Assembly: GCA_009746045.1 (NCBI GenBank)
Contig: RPFO01000065.1
Span: forward strand, 9,172,128-9,236,127
Source: Mesostigma viride
Lineage: Eukaryota; Streptophyta; Mesostigmatophyceae; Mesostigmatales; Mesostigmataceae
Direction: 5' to 3'
DNA length: 64,000 nucleotides
In this document: positions 54,701-64,000 of the stretch, in pieces
Numbering within the stretch: the stretch's first letter is position 1
Layout of the letters: every line of letters begins with the position of its first letter
Program-made: the position numbers and the translations under genes
The notes under the pieces: generated by a model
Told to the model about the DNA's origin: nothing
The model's input: the letters and a program-made list of their open reading frames with translations, nothing else
Database searches by the model: none

Positions 54701-57700
54701 CATGGGGTGGACCGCAGCGGTGCGTGCATGGGGTGGACCGCAGCGGTGCGTGCATGGGGTGGACCGCAGCGGTGCGTGCATGGGGTGGACCGCAGCGGTG
54801 CGTGCATGGGGTGGACCGCAGCGGTGCGTGCATGGGGTGGACCGCAGCGGTGCGTGCATGAGGTGGACCGCAGCGGTGCGTGCATGAGGTGGACCGCAGC
54901 GGTGCGTGCATGAGGTGGACCGCAGCGGTGGTAGTTAGTGCATGGGGTGGACCGCAGCGGTGGTAGTTAGTGCATGGGGTGGACCGCAGCGGTGCGCGCA
55001 TGAGGTGGACCGCAGCGGTGGTAGTTAGTGCATGAGGTGGACCGCAGCGGTGCGTGCATGGGGTGGACCGCAGCGGTGCGCGCATGAGGTGGACCGCAGC
55101 GGTGCGTGCATGGGGTGGACCGCAGCGGTGCGTGCATGAGGTGGACCGCAGCGGTGCGTGCATGAGGTGGACCGCAGCGGTGGTAGTTAGTGCATGGGGT
55201 GGACCGCAGCGGTGCGTGCATGGGGTGGACCGCAGCGGTGCGTGCATGAGGTGGACCGCAGCGGTGGTAGTTAGTGCATGAGGTGGACCGCAGCGGTGCG
55301 TGCATGGGGTGGACCGCAGCGGTGCGTGCATGAGGTGGACCGCAGCGGTGCGTGCATGGGGTGGACCGCAGCGGTGCGCGCATGAGGTGGACCGCAGCGG
55401 TGCGTGCATGGGGTGGACCGCAGCGGTGGTAGTTAGTGCATGGGGTGGACCGCAGCGGTGGTAGTTAGTGCATGGGGTGGACCGCAGCGGTGCGCGCATG
55501 AGGTGGACCGCAGCGGTGGTAGTTAGTGCATGAGGTGGACCGCAGCGGTGCGTGCATGGGGTGGACCGCAGCGGTGCGCGCATGAGGTGGACCGCAGCGG
55601 TGCGTGCATGGGGTGGACCGCAGCGGTGCGTGCATGAGGTGGACCGCAGCGGTGCGTGCATGAGGTGGACCGCAGCGGTGGTAGTTAGTGCATGGGGTGG
55701 ACCGCAGCGGTGCGTGCATGGGGTGGACCGCAGCGGTGCGTGCATGAGGTGGACCGCAGCGGTGGTAGTTAGTGCATGAGGTGGACCGCAGCGGTGCGTG
55801 CATGGGGTGGACCGCAGCGGTGCGTGCATGAGGTGGACCGCAGCGGTGCGTGCATGGGGTGGACCGCAGCGGTGCGTGCATGGGGTGGACCGCAGCGGTG
55901 CGTGCATGAGGTGGACCGCAGCGGTGCGTGCATGAGGTGGACCGCAGCGGTGCGTGCATGGGGTGGACCGCAGCGGTGCGTGCATGGGGTGGACCGCAGC
56001 GGTGCGTGCATGAGGTGGACCGCAGCGGTGCGCGCATGGGGTGGACCGCAGCGGTGCGTGCATGAGGTGGACCGCAGCGGTGCGTGCATGGGGTGGACCG
56101 CAGCGGTGCGCGCATGAGGTGGACCGCAGCGGTGGTAGTTAGTGCATGGGGTGGACCGCAGCGGTGCGTGCATGGGGTGGACCGCAGCGGTGCGCGCATG
56201 AGGTGGACCGCAGCGGTGGTAGTTAGTGCATGAGGTGGACCGCAGCGGTGCGTGCATGGGGTGGACCGCAGCGGTGCGCGCATGAGGTGGACCGCAGCGG
56301 TGCGTGCATGAGGTGGACCGCAGCGGTGCGTGCATGGGGTGGACCGCAGCGGTGCGCGCATGGGGTGGACCGCAGCGGTGCGCGCATGAGGTGGACCGCA
56401 GCGGTGCGCGCATGGGGTGGACGGCAGCGGTGCGCGCATGGGGTGGACCGCAGCGGTGGTAGTTAGTGCATGGGGTGGACCGCAGCGGTGCGTGCATGAG
56501 GTGGACCGCAGCGGTGCGTGCATGGGGTGGACCGCAGCGGTGCGTGCATGGGGTGGACCGCAGCGGTGCGTGCATGAGGTGGACCGCAGCGGTAGTAGTT
56601 AGCGCATGGGGTGGACCGCAGCAGTAGTAGTTAGCGCATTTTGTGAGCTCACGCTAGTATTATCTATGACTTGCGAAAGTCTCAAAGGGTGAGGGGCGGC
56701 CGCAGTAGACAGTTCAGACGTGGCTTGGGTCGGGTCCCGTGGACTGGGGCAGTACTGTGGACTGGGGGCGGCACGGCGCCACTGGCGAGTTGGTCAGTCG
56801 CCTGGCGCGCGCCACCCTCAGTCGGCTGGTACTCGCAGGGGGTGTGGCACAGTCTGCCCACCTTGCACTGGGACATGTGCCAGCCCACCCCATCATGTTG
56901 ACGGTGGCATACAGTAGAACACAACTGCACCCACCTGGTTCTGGCAGGCGGCACCCACGCGGCAGTGCTTTGGATGGCACTCCACGTTGACCGCGCTGTT
57001 GTAGCAGTTCTCACCGCAACGGTCGTCCTCGTCCACCCCCTTGCACTCGCAGATGGGGATGTCGTCGGTGGACAGCACGGAGCGGCTGGCGGCGTGAACA
57101 TACATAATGGCACATGCGCTCGATGAAAATGATGAGGTCATTGACATCTAGATCGCGGTGTGGCTGGTGGCATAGGGGCAGACAGGAGGACCGTGCATAT
57201 TGTGCACGTCCCAGAGAATAGATGGATAGGTGGTCAGGGTCCCGCAAGGTTGGTATGATGCGGCGGCAGATGTTAATTAAGTAAGTAATTGACGAGCTAA
57301 TTAATTAATGAGGCAGCAGATATGGAGGGAATGAGGGTCTAGGCAGCCTCTCGTCGCCTCAGTTGACGCACCATGATGGAAGAAGAAGGAGAGCGGTTGA
57401 CGCATGTGCGTGTGAGAGTTCTACAGCACAACTTGCGCGGGTTATGCAGAAGTATGAGGTCATGGTTCGCAAATATGTTTGCGGATGCCAGCATTGGTGG
57501 GAGGAAGGATGGCATGTGAGGGTTGGATTGGGCAAAGTTTGGGCAACTTTTACGTGTCTGCAGCATTACAAACAGAATGCACGATGCAGTCACGAAGTAG
57601 CTCCTGCATCCTTAAGTAGAAACAGCGCTGGTGAAACTAGAGGCTATGATGAAACTGAAGAGAGATCTAAGTGGGGAATTGATACTTGGTTTGGCTTTGG

Positions 57701-58459
57701 TTATGTGAATGGGCTCGGCGGGTTAATTATGTGAGTATGCGCGGCCAGAAGTCAGGTTGGGGCAAGCAGCATGCGGTGGTTTGGGAATGGGAGCGTTGTT
57801 TGTGGGGAAGCACCCCAACTTTCCTTAGTTCGATGGGTATTAAGGGGGTCCTGGGTGGAAGCAACCCCAACTGCAGAAAGATGATACATCGGTGCCGTAA
57901 TGTATAAAAGAACTTCTGTATTCAAATGGCAAAAGAAGGCGTCACTGTAGCAAAAGCATTACACGAATGTGCTGAACTAGAACTAACGTAATTGAAGTCT
58001 CCAAGTGTACATGCTACTGCTGATACAGGTACTTTTATAACTATTTAACATTTAACATGTGGCTAGCACCTGCAAATGTTAAAGTATTCACGGTGGTACA
58101 CTGTGTTATAGTGTTGACCGTGATACGGACACTAGCGGCCTACAGCCGAAAATGGCAAGGACTGACACTAGGCCGAGTTGTTCGCACCTTCGATGCACGA
58201 AGACGTTATGCTTGAGCAGCGTGAACGGAGGGGGCTTGAGGTGCTTCTGCGCACAATGTGCGTCGGGCTCGGGCGCGTCCGTTCGCGACATCGGCCACAA
58301 TTCATGCAGGTCAGAAACACGTGATATCAATCATGATCACACGCACCCGTGATTACACGCGACGGGATTCGGACAGATTCACAGAGTAAGTGTTCAGTCA
58401 ATTACCTGCTTCGAAGGACGCTTTGGGGCAGAATTTTCCCGTTTCTTCCCCTTTTCCAT
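39771..58459 (-). CDS. Histone-lysine methyltransferase, AWS-SET-postSET (SETD2/ASH1/NSD type), 10 exons
   Basis: Exons on the minus strand: 58459-58406, 58246-58188, 57085-56935, 52480-52394, 51737-51653, 50783-50690, 50084-49886, 45622-45588, 44140-43393, 40184-39771. All junctions are GT-AG with matching phase, giving 641 residues. AWS (about 48-88): CECKGVDEDDRCGENC...VECHPKHCRVGAAC. SET: GRGWGM, FIIEYCGEVISDDEAARRVE, ARFINHSC (C177) with DPNC, and catalytic FTYDY (Y212). Post-SET: CRCGATKCSGFLG (C224, C226, C231). After it come EDAFLWEDDDDR and FDVQNIPTYSDDSD, an Ala-rich basic disordered stretch, and a coiled-coil-like end (EEKVRVLSKGLTGLSAKMNK). Proteins of this family methylate histone H3, usually Lys36, in the nucleus; the exact lysine is not shown by sequence. 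ATG 58459 has a good context (GCCATGG) and opens a basic 18-residue exon. Introns make up about 90 percent of the locus. Confidence 0.9.
41361..41486 (+). repeat. About 22-bp TATATCATATCGCACC tandem repeat
   Basis: About six units of (T)AGCACCTATATATCATA-type text lie in intron 9 and resume at 43149 on the other side of the hAT-type insertion. Confidence 0.75.
41487..43148. mobile_element. hAT-type non-autonomous element 2, in methyltransferase intron 9
   Basis: The left end is CCGTGTTTCTAGTA and the right end TACTAGAAACACTG, with a perfect 8-bp duplication TATCATAT (41479-41486, 43149-43156). This is 1662 bp without a transposase frame. CGTCAGACG/CTGACGCG words cluster near both ends (41510-41570, 42930-43125), a likely subterminal array. 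It carries the R1 repeat copy 42575-42759. Confidence 0.8.
42575..42759 (-). repeat. Dispersed repeat R1, copy 3
   Basis: It is the complement of the copies at 26920-27104 and 31062-31230. It ends TGTCTCCTTGA followed by TA. Confidence 0.8.
44141..45587 (-). other. Methyltransferase intron 8
   Basis: It has GT donor and AG acceptor joined in phase (DDDDR then FDVQN). It contains a minus-strand open stretch (about 44690-44530, including PDLIRVPIDTKGVRC and HEYDMGPKPDGRG) with no usable acceptor in its own frame, read as an inserted relic. Two poly-C/G runs and a set of GACCNTTATATGA repeats (44810-44880) are also present. Confidence 0.55.
45655..46110 (+). repeat. 23-bp minisatellite in intron 7
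   Basis: About 20 units of GGCAAGCAGAGGCAAGAGCG(AAT/AAG) and its GGAAGG variant. All frames stay open over long distances, giving false open frames on both strands. Confidence 0.9.
46155..46365 (+). repeat. About 69-bp repeat, three copies
   Basis: Units contain GAACAGGAACTATGGTACGA and CATAGTAGGCAGTTAGCA, each about 69 bp, with slight divergence. Confidence 0.8.
46431..46514. repeat. Inverted repeat with about 28-bp arms
   Basis: Arms CCGGAACAATATTTACCCAG...CGATAACC and GGTTATCG...CTGGGTAAATATTGGTCCGG are complementary, with about 25 bp between them. Confidence 0.8.
46621..49290 (+). repeat. 31-bp minisatellite in intron 7, about 86 copies
   Basis: The unit is CTACCACCGCTACCTGCG followed by CCACTACCACTCT. 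Variants are only C/T in ACCACC(G/A)CTACCTG(C/T)G and CTC(T/C)AC. Because 31 is not a multiple of 3 and the unit lacks stops on the plus strand, all three plus-strand frames stay open for 2.5-2.7 kb. Confidence 0.95.
49310..49470 (+). repeat. GTGCCAACCCTAGTAGTGAG degenerate tandem repeat
   Basis: About five imperfect units of 30-33 bp follow directly after the 31-bp array. Confidence 0.7.
51139..51600 (+). repeat. 14-bp minisatellite in intron 5
   Basis: About 33 units of CAGCAGCTCTCACC, with AGCC/ACCC and GGCAGATCTC variants. Confidence 0.95.
53054..56640 (+). repeat. 26/32-bp minisatellite in intron 3, about 130 copies
   Basis: The core is GGTGGACCGCAGCGGTG with two spacer forms, CGTGCATGAG (26-bp unit) and GTAGTTAGTGCATGAG (32-bp unit). 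Spacer order shows a longer duplication: about 54973-55470 repeats as 55471-55968 (period 498 bp). Open frames on both strands reflect the repeat and not genes. Confidence 0.95.
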
Positions 58460-60603
58460 GGCACCCGTCTTTCGAGAAGGTTGGAATCCTGAAACTGACT
58501 TGGGCGGGAACCTAGCAATAATGCCGTACTAAATGCAGAAACTGTAAGTCATGACAAAGACATGACAACGGGAGTGGGGCCTTCATATATCATTCAAATC
58601 CTGGCATAACTTGTATGAACGAACGTCGACTGCCGTCCGCCTAGACGCCCACCCATGTGTAACGAGGGTTTCGGGTTGCATCATTCTCGTGACAAAATAT
58701 TCTGGCAACTCGTCATTCCCGTCTTTCCTCACTCTCTTCCCGATTCCGACTTCTTCTTGGTTCCCATTTCACATCAGCATGCACAGTTTCGGCAGAGGGC
58801 ATGAGCAAATAATAATTGCAATCGTATGCTACTTGTTGGCAGGTCTTAGCACGTGCATGGACTGCATTCAGGATTTTCTTACATGATTTTGTAGGGGCGA
58901 GTTAATTACACGACCGCGGTAAAACTGCCACCAGCAGCCTTGCACCAGAGTGCAGGCCGCAGGGCAAGTGACGATGGAGTGCCACGTGGACAGGCACTAG
59001 TGGCTGGTGCGGGAGACAGTCTTAATTTGGCACCAGCAGCTAATTACACAAAAATCCCCAACAACTTAACAGTGATAGCCTGGTGATAGCACACTTGGTT
59101 TTTAATATAGTTGATATATCTCTAGGTATCGCATACCTATACGCTGGTCGCTGGTGTAGGCTGCTTGGCCCTTGGGGACAAAGCTGGCGAAAATAGCGGG
59201 CATGGTGTCGTCGTCTCCAAAATTTTGAATGCACGAATGAAACTGGGAAGAGAACGGTGATGCCTGGTCCCGGGATGGCCAGAGATGTGGCCGCTGCTGA
59301 GGGCGCGCCGGACATTTCCGGCCTTTTTTTAAGGACCTTGCATGAAGCTAGCTCGGTGCAAACTGCCGCCAGCGGTCATGTGACATCCTTTGACAGTCAG
59401 CAATTGGTTGTCTGCAGACAGGTAACCGTAATTCGATGCGTGGAGCACCCAGCACTTGGTCTCAAATATATTTTTGTTTGTTCATTTTGCCGCGAGCATA
59501 AATGGCACGCTTAGGATCACCAGGGGAATTATAACCGACCACGCATTAGAACTCCTTTTCATCTTGATTTCGCAAATGTCTAGGACCTTGTATGTCTGTG
59601 CTCGAGTGACGAGTCGTTCCAGGACAACTTATTTATTAGGTCGCATACACTAGATTACAGAATGTTATAATATATATATATACAGAATGTTAATACCGCA
59701 CGTTGTGGGAACGACAACTTTTTGAATAGGCCATATAGACAGAATGTTAGTACCGCACATTGTAGGAGTATTTACAGCAATGCCGTCGCCAGTAATAATA
59801 ATCTTACCCTCAATGTGTCGAGTCACACGCTCCGTCGCTCCGACAGCTTCCACTCGACACAAGCATAACCGTTGCCCTTTTCGAGGTATTAAGTCGAATT
59901 ATGAGTTGATGATGGATGGGGTCAGAAGAGGGTCAGCATTGTAATGGATGGTGTGTCCAATGACAGCAGGCTACCATCCGTGTGCTTGCTGGATAATTAT
60001 CGTTATTGTATCCTAATATTATCCTAAAGCAGGACTAAGGGTGCAGTTGAGACTGGTTCCAAATGGGACTGCTTGTGAACTGCAGTGACTACAGCGAATC
60101 AAGGAGTAACCTGACAATCCCCCATTGTCACTATGATGTATTAGGCTGCGCAGTATGCCCCTTGAAACCCCCGGGCATATTCTACTGTACCTGCAACATC
60201 GACCAACCCCCGGCTTGTCATATACTTGTCCTGGCCTATTTGCACCACGCCCACCATCCACCGCCTTGTCATATACTTGTCCTCGTCCTGACCCATTCGT
60301 CCTATCCTGGCCTAGCCTGCAACCCTCTATTTCGTTATCTCTGGTGCTAGCTGCCATGCTGCCTATTTGGATAGTCATAAGCGTGCTCTCCGTCTCATCG
60401 CTTAGCTTGGGGTTATATGTTTCATTATTTCCGGCATTTTCATCGGTTGCCCTTATTACTTCCTTAATATTTCTATTTACTTATATGGTATGGGTTTGCC
60501 CTGTCGGACTGACCATATCTGATCCAAGTGTGGCAGCTCATATGTATATTCTTGTCCTGTCGTACCACGGTTATATCGTCTATTCTTTATATCGCCATGG
60601 CAG
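58460..60603. other. Upstream region of the methyltransferase gene; no gene recognised
   Basis: It should include the promoter of the minus-strand gene starting at 58459; no TATA box or other defined element was identified. A short direct duplication (ACAGAATGTTANTACCGCAC) lies at 59685-59755, and a CTTGTCATATACTTGTCCT duplication at 60215-60280. Confidence 0.4.
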
Positions 60604-60750
60604 AACCTGATCCAGGTATGGGAGCACCGGCCGACACCTGACAACATCCATGACGTGGCGCTGCTCCACCAGCTGTCACTGCACATTCGCGTGGTGCTCG
60701 TGGCGCTGCTGGCGCCGCCCCCATACCTGGCGTCCCTGGACATCTTGCTG
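60604..60750 (+). other. Possible orphan exon of unknown gene
   Basis: This 147-nt open segment lies between a CAG acceptor and a CTG|GTACGA donor and encodes 49 residues, from NLIQVWEHRPTPDNIHD to LAPPPYLASLDILL. It is preceded by a pyrimidine-rich tract. Base composition (high third-position G/C) is like the host exons and unlike the surroundings. No flanking exons could be found, so it may be a captured fragment or part of a gene running elsewhere. No domain is recognised. Confidence 0.3.
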
Positions 60751-61008
60751 GTACGACCGCCCATTTATTCGTGGTCGCATGTGCTCTACTACCAGCTTCC
60801 AACTGCATGCAAGTGCTTGAAGAAACATCAAGAGCTGTCATGTCAAAACATGCACACCACCTCGGCTGCACGAAGAAAGGAACCCCATGCTGTCATGACA
60901 CAACGGACATGGAAGCTGAACAGACCAAAGACGGAAGGTCCCACAAAAACACACACACAGAAACCACGCAAACAAACAAGCAAACAAACAAACAAACCGA
61001 TCGACCGA

Positions 61009-61240
61009 CCCACCCACCCACCCACCCACCCACCCACCCACCCACCCACCCACCCACCCACCCACCCACCCACCCACCCACCCACCCACCCACCCACCCA
61101 CCCACCCACCCACCCACCCACCCACCCACCCACCCACCCACCCACCCACCCACCCACCCACCACCAACCAACCAACCAACCAACGAACCAACCAACCAAC
61201 CAACCAACCTACCAACCAATCAACCAACCAACCAACACAC
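61009..61240 (+). repeat. CCCA then CCAA simple repeats
   Basis: About 38 CCCA units (61009-61163) change directly into CCAA units (to about 61240). They give spurious WVGG / THPP open frames. Confidence 0.95.
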
Positions 61241-61424
61241 ATAGGAAGCATGGGTTTCTTGCATTAGCCATGTGCTTATCAAGAGAGATAGCAAAAGCGC
61301 TGCTTACGACAGGTGTGGTCACTACAGCATCATTCGCCTACAGTTGACTTACTACTATACTATCACACATCCACCCCTGATGCAGTAACAGCGGAAGACT
61401 TTTCCTGTAGGGCCCTAAAGGAAA

Positions 61425-61580
61425 CCCTCCACCCCCAGGAGGGGCTTTTATATTCTCCACAGCAGCTTCCATGAGCCGTCTCTGGAGGCAACGCTTTATA
61501 ATACTATATCCCAAGCGTTTAAGTCAATTCATTCTCCCACGCCCGCCTTCAGGAGCCGTCTCTGGAGGCCATGGTTAAGC
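61425..61580 (+). repeat. Partial duplication of GAGCCGTCTCTGGAGGC
   Basis: GAGCCGTCTCTGGAGGC occurs at about 61472 and 61553, with related flanks. Confidence 0.6.
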
Positions 61581-61759
61581 ACAAAGCTTTGGAATAATGT
61601 CAGACCCCTAACTTTGCAAGTTCCTGAGAAGTTTGGCGCCCCCTGCATAATGCGAAGCATCTGCCAGGTGTCTGCCGACGCACGGTCTTGTTGCACCCAC
61701 AGTTGTGCCTGCACGTTGATGCAGAGGGAGCCCTCTGTGGCCCGCCCACCCAGGCAGGG

Positions 61760-61872
61760 AGAGAGGCTTGGGCCCCCTCCCTCCTCTCCTCCTCGTTGTG
61801 TAGTAGCGGTTAGAGGTTCCTCTATCGGTACCCACGTGACCCTTTCACGTGATTTAATTTATTTTTTTTAGG
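61760..61872 (+). mobile_element. LINE 3'-end relic
   Basis: CTCCTCGTTGTGTAGTAGCG, GAGGTTCCTCTATCGGTACC, the hairpin CACGTGACCCTTTCACGTG (61833-61851) and a TTTAATTTATTTTT tail match the insertion at 9261-9401. The upstream edge is not defined. Confidence 0.6.
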
Positions 61873-62159
61873 CCTCCTCCATCGCAACTATAGAAGAAAC
61901 GTTTCTTTACCCTTGCTCACATTGTCTTGTTCCCCCACGCCTTGCCCCAGTCGTTGCCCCACACCGTACCCCCATCCCCTGCCCCACCCCCATGGCTCTC
62001 AACCATGCCCATTGTCATCGACCATGCGTAGTGTTACAGTAATGCTAGCTGCACCTGCCCCCCCCCCCATCAGACGCATAGTTGATATTGCAGCTCGTCA
62101 CCATGGACCATGATCTTAGTATAAGGAATTAATACTGGTACCCCCCTGCCGCCTCCACC

Positions 62160-64000
62160 CCCGTTACGCGCATTCGTCTTAATGTGCAGCTGGTTATCAT
62201 GGACCATGATACGGTTGCCGCTGTTGTTAGTTACGCGCATTCGTTTTAATGAGAAGCTGGTTATCATGGACCATGATACGGTTGTCGTTGTTGTTAGTTA
62301 CGCGCATTTGTCTTAATGTGAAGCTGGTTATCATGGACCATGATACGGTTGTCGTTGTTGTTAGTTACGTGTATTCGTCTTAATGAGAAGCTGGTTATCA
62401 TGGACCATGATACGGTTGTGGTTGTTGTTAGTTACGCGCATTTGTCTTAATGTGAAGCTGGTTATCATGGACCATGATACGGTTGCCGCTGTTGTTAGTT
62501 ACGTGCATTCGTCTTAATGTGAAGCTGGTTATCATGGACCATGATACGGTTGTGGTTGTTGTTAGTTACGCGCATTTGTCTTAATGTGCAGCTGGTTATC
62601 ATGGACCATGATACGGTTGCCGCTGTTGTTAGTTACGTGCATTCGTCTTAATGTGAAGCTGGTTATCATGGACCATGATACGGTTGTGGTTGTTGTTAGT
62701 TACGCGCATTCGTCTTAATGTGAAGCTGGTTATCATGGACCATGATACGGTTGTCGTTGTTGTTAGTTACGTGCATTCGTCTTAATGTGCAGCTGGTTAT
62801 CATGGACCATGATACGGTTGTCGTTGTTGTTAGTTACGTGCATTCGTCTTAATGTGAAGCTGGTTATCTTGGACCATGATACGGTTGTGGTTGTTGTTAG
62901 TTACGTGCATTTGTCTTAATGTGAAGCTGGTTATCATGGACCATGATACGGTTGCCGTTGTTGTTAGTTACGCGCATTTGTCTTAATGTGAAGCTGGTTA
63001 TCATGGACCATGATACGGTTGTGGTTGTTGTTAGTTACGCGCATTCGTCTTAATGTGAAGCTGGTTATCATGGACCATGATACGGTTGCCGTTGTTGTTA
63101 GTTACGTGCATTTGTCTTAATGTGCAGCTGGTTATCATGGACCATGATACGGTTGTCGTTGTTGTTAGTTACGTGCATTCGTCTTAATGTGCAGCTGGTT
63201 ATCATGGACCATGATACGGTTGCCGCTGTTGTTAGTTACGCGCATTCGTCTTAATGTGAAGCTGGTTATCATGGACCATGATACGGTTGTCGTTGTTGTT
63301 AGTTACGCGCATTTGTCTTAATGTGAAGCTGGTTATCATGGACCATGATACGGTTGCCGCTGTTGTTAGTTACGTGCATTCGTCTTAATGTGCAGCTGGT
63401 TATCATGGACCATGATACGGTTGTGGTTGTTGTTAGTTACGCGCATTCGTCTTAATGTGCAGCTGGTTATCATGGACCATGATACGGTTGCCGCTGTTGT
63501 TAGTTACGTGCATTCGTCTTAATGAGAAGCTGGTTATCATGGACCATGATACGGTTGCCGCTGTTGTTAGTTACGCGCATTTGTCTTAATGTGAAGCTGG
63601 TTATCATGGACCATGATACGGTTGCCGCTGTTGTTAGTTACGTGCATTCGTCTTAATGTGCAGCTGGTTATCATGGACCATGATACGGTTGTCGTTGTTG
63701 TTAGTTACGTGCATTTGTCTTAATGTGAGGCTGGTTATCATGGACCATGATACGGTTGCCGCTGTTGTTAGTTACGCGCATTTGTCTTAATGTGAAGCTG
63801 GTTATCATGGACCATGATACGGTTGCCGCTGTTGTTAGTTACGTGCATTCGTCTTAATGTGAAGCTGGTTATCATGGACCATGATACGGTTGCCGTTGTT
63901 GTTAGTTACGTGCATTTGTCTTAATGTGCAGCTGGTTATCATGGACCATGATACGGTTGTGGTTGTTGTTAGTTACGCGCATTTGTCTTAATGTGAAGCT
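62160..64000 (+). repeat. 67-bp satellite array running off the window
   Basis: About 27 units, each with the palindrome TATCATGGACCATGATA, a variable GGTTG(CC/TC/TG)G(C/T)TGTTG part, and TTAGTTACGCGCATTCGTCT. Units differ at a few fixed positions (CGCG/CGTG, TTCG/TTTG, GCAGC/GAAGC). The period is exact (for example starts at 62193 and 62260). Confidence 0.95.

Noticed and set aside
53019-56575. Long HRCGPPHARTAAVHPMHAPL-type open frames on the minus strand and short plus-strand frames
   Set aside because: Pure 26/32-bp minisatellite translations inside intron 3; both strands are open because of the repeat unit.
60838-61251. GWVGGWVGG and THPPTHPP open frames
   Set aside because: CCCA/GGGT simple repeat; also considered as telomeric DNA, but the unit does not match known telomere motifs and is internal.

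Overview
This window is nuclear DNA of a eukaryote, most likely a starch-making green alga or relative. Genes are split by GT-AG introns, there is no operon structure, and most of the sequence is transposable elements and minisatellites. Two host genes could be assembled exon by exon with matching splice phases, both on the minus strand. The first (58459 to 39771) is a 10-exon, 641-residue histone lysine methyltransferase with AWS, SET and post-SET domains (SETD2/ASH1/NSD type). The second (36854 to 31745) is a 5-exon, 508-residue protein with a CBM20 starch-binding domain, a Pro/Ala/Lys-rich linker and a C-terminal membrane segment. The species cannot be fixed from sequence alone.

Positions 1-31000 are a stack of nested mobile elements. 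The right end of a CACTA (En/Spm) transposon (to 2282) abuts a frameshifted Ty1/copia-type retrotransposon (2293-about 8567). A second copia remnant (8600-15528) is split by a short LINE tail (9261-9401) and by a 5.5 kb TIR element with TA target duplication (9433-14940). That element carries a TTAA-flanked piggyBac-like element and a minisatellite. A minus-strand LINE follows (19708-16196), then a plus-strand LINE (19843-28953). The plus-strand LINE is interrupted by a 1.5 kb hAT-type element (21876-23396) and by a second TA element (23695-27963) lying exactly in its reverse transcriptase catalytic motif. A small LINE (28974-29550) sits next to it. In several cases the element boundaries are shown by target duplications whose removal restores the reading frame of the host element.

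Positions 31000-36900 hold the CBM20 gene. Positions 36900-39770 show no gene. Positions 39771-58459 hold the methyltransferase gene. Most of that 18.7 kb is intron, filled with minisatellites of 14, 23, 26/32, 31 and about 69 bp units and one hAT-type insertion (41487-43148). The right end (58460-64000) is mostly non-coding, with CCCA/CCAA simple repeats, a LINE-end relic and a 67-bp satellite array that runs off the window.

The very long open frames over 46566-49333 and 53019-56575 come from tandem repeats and are not proposed as genes.
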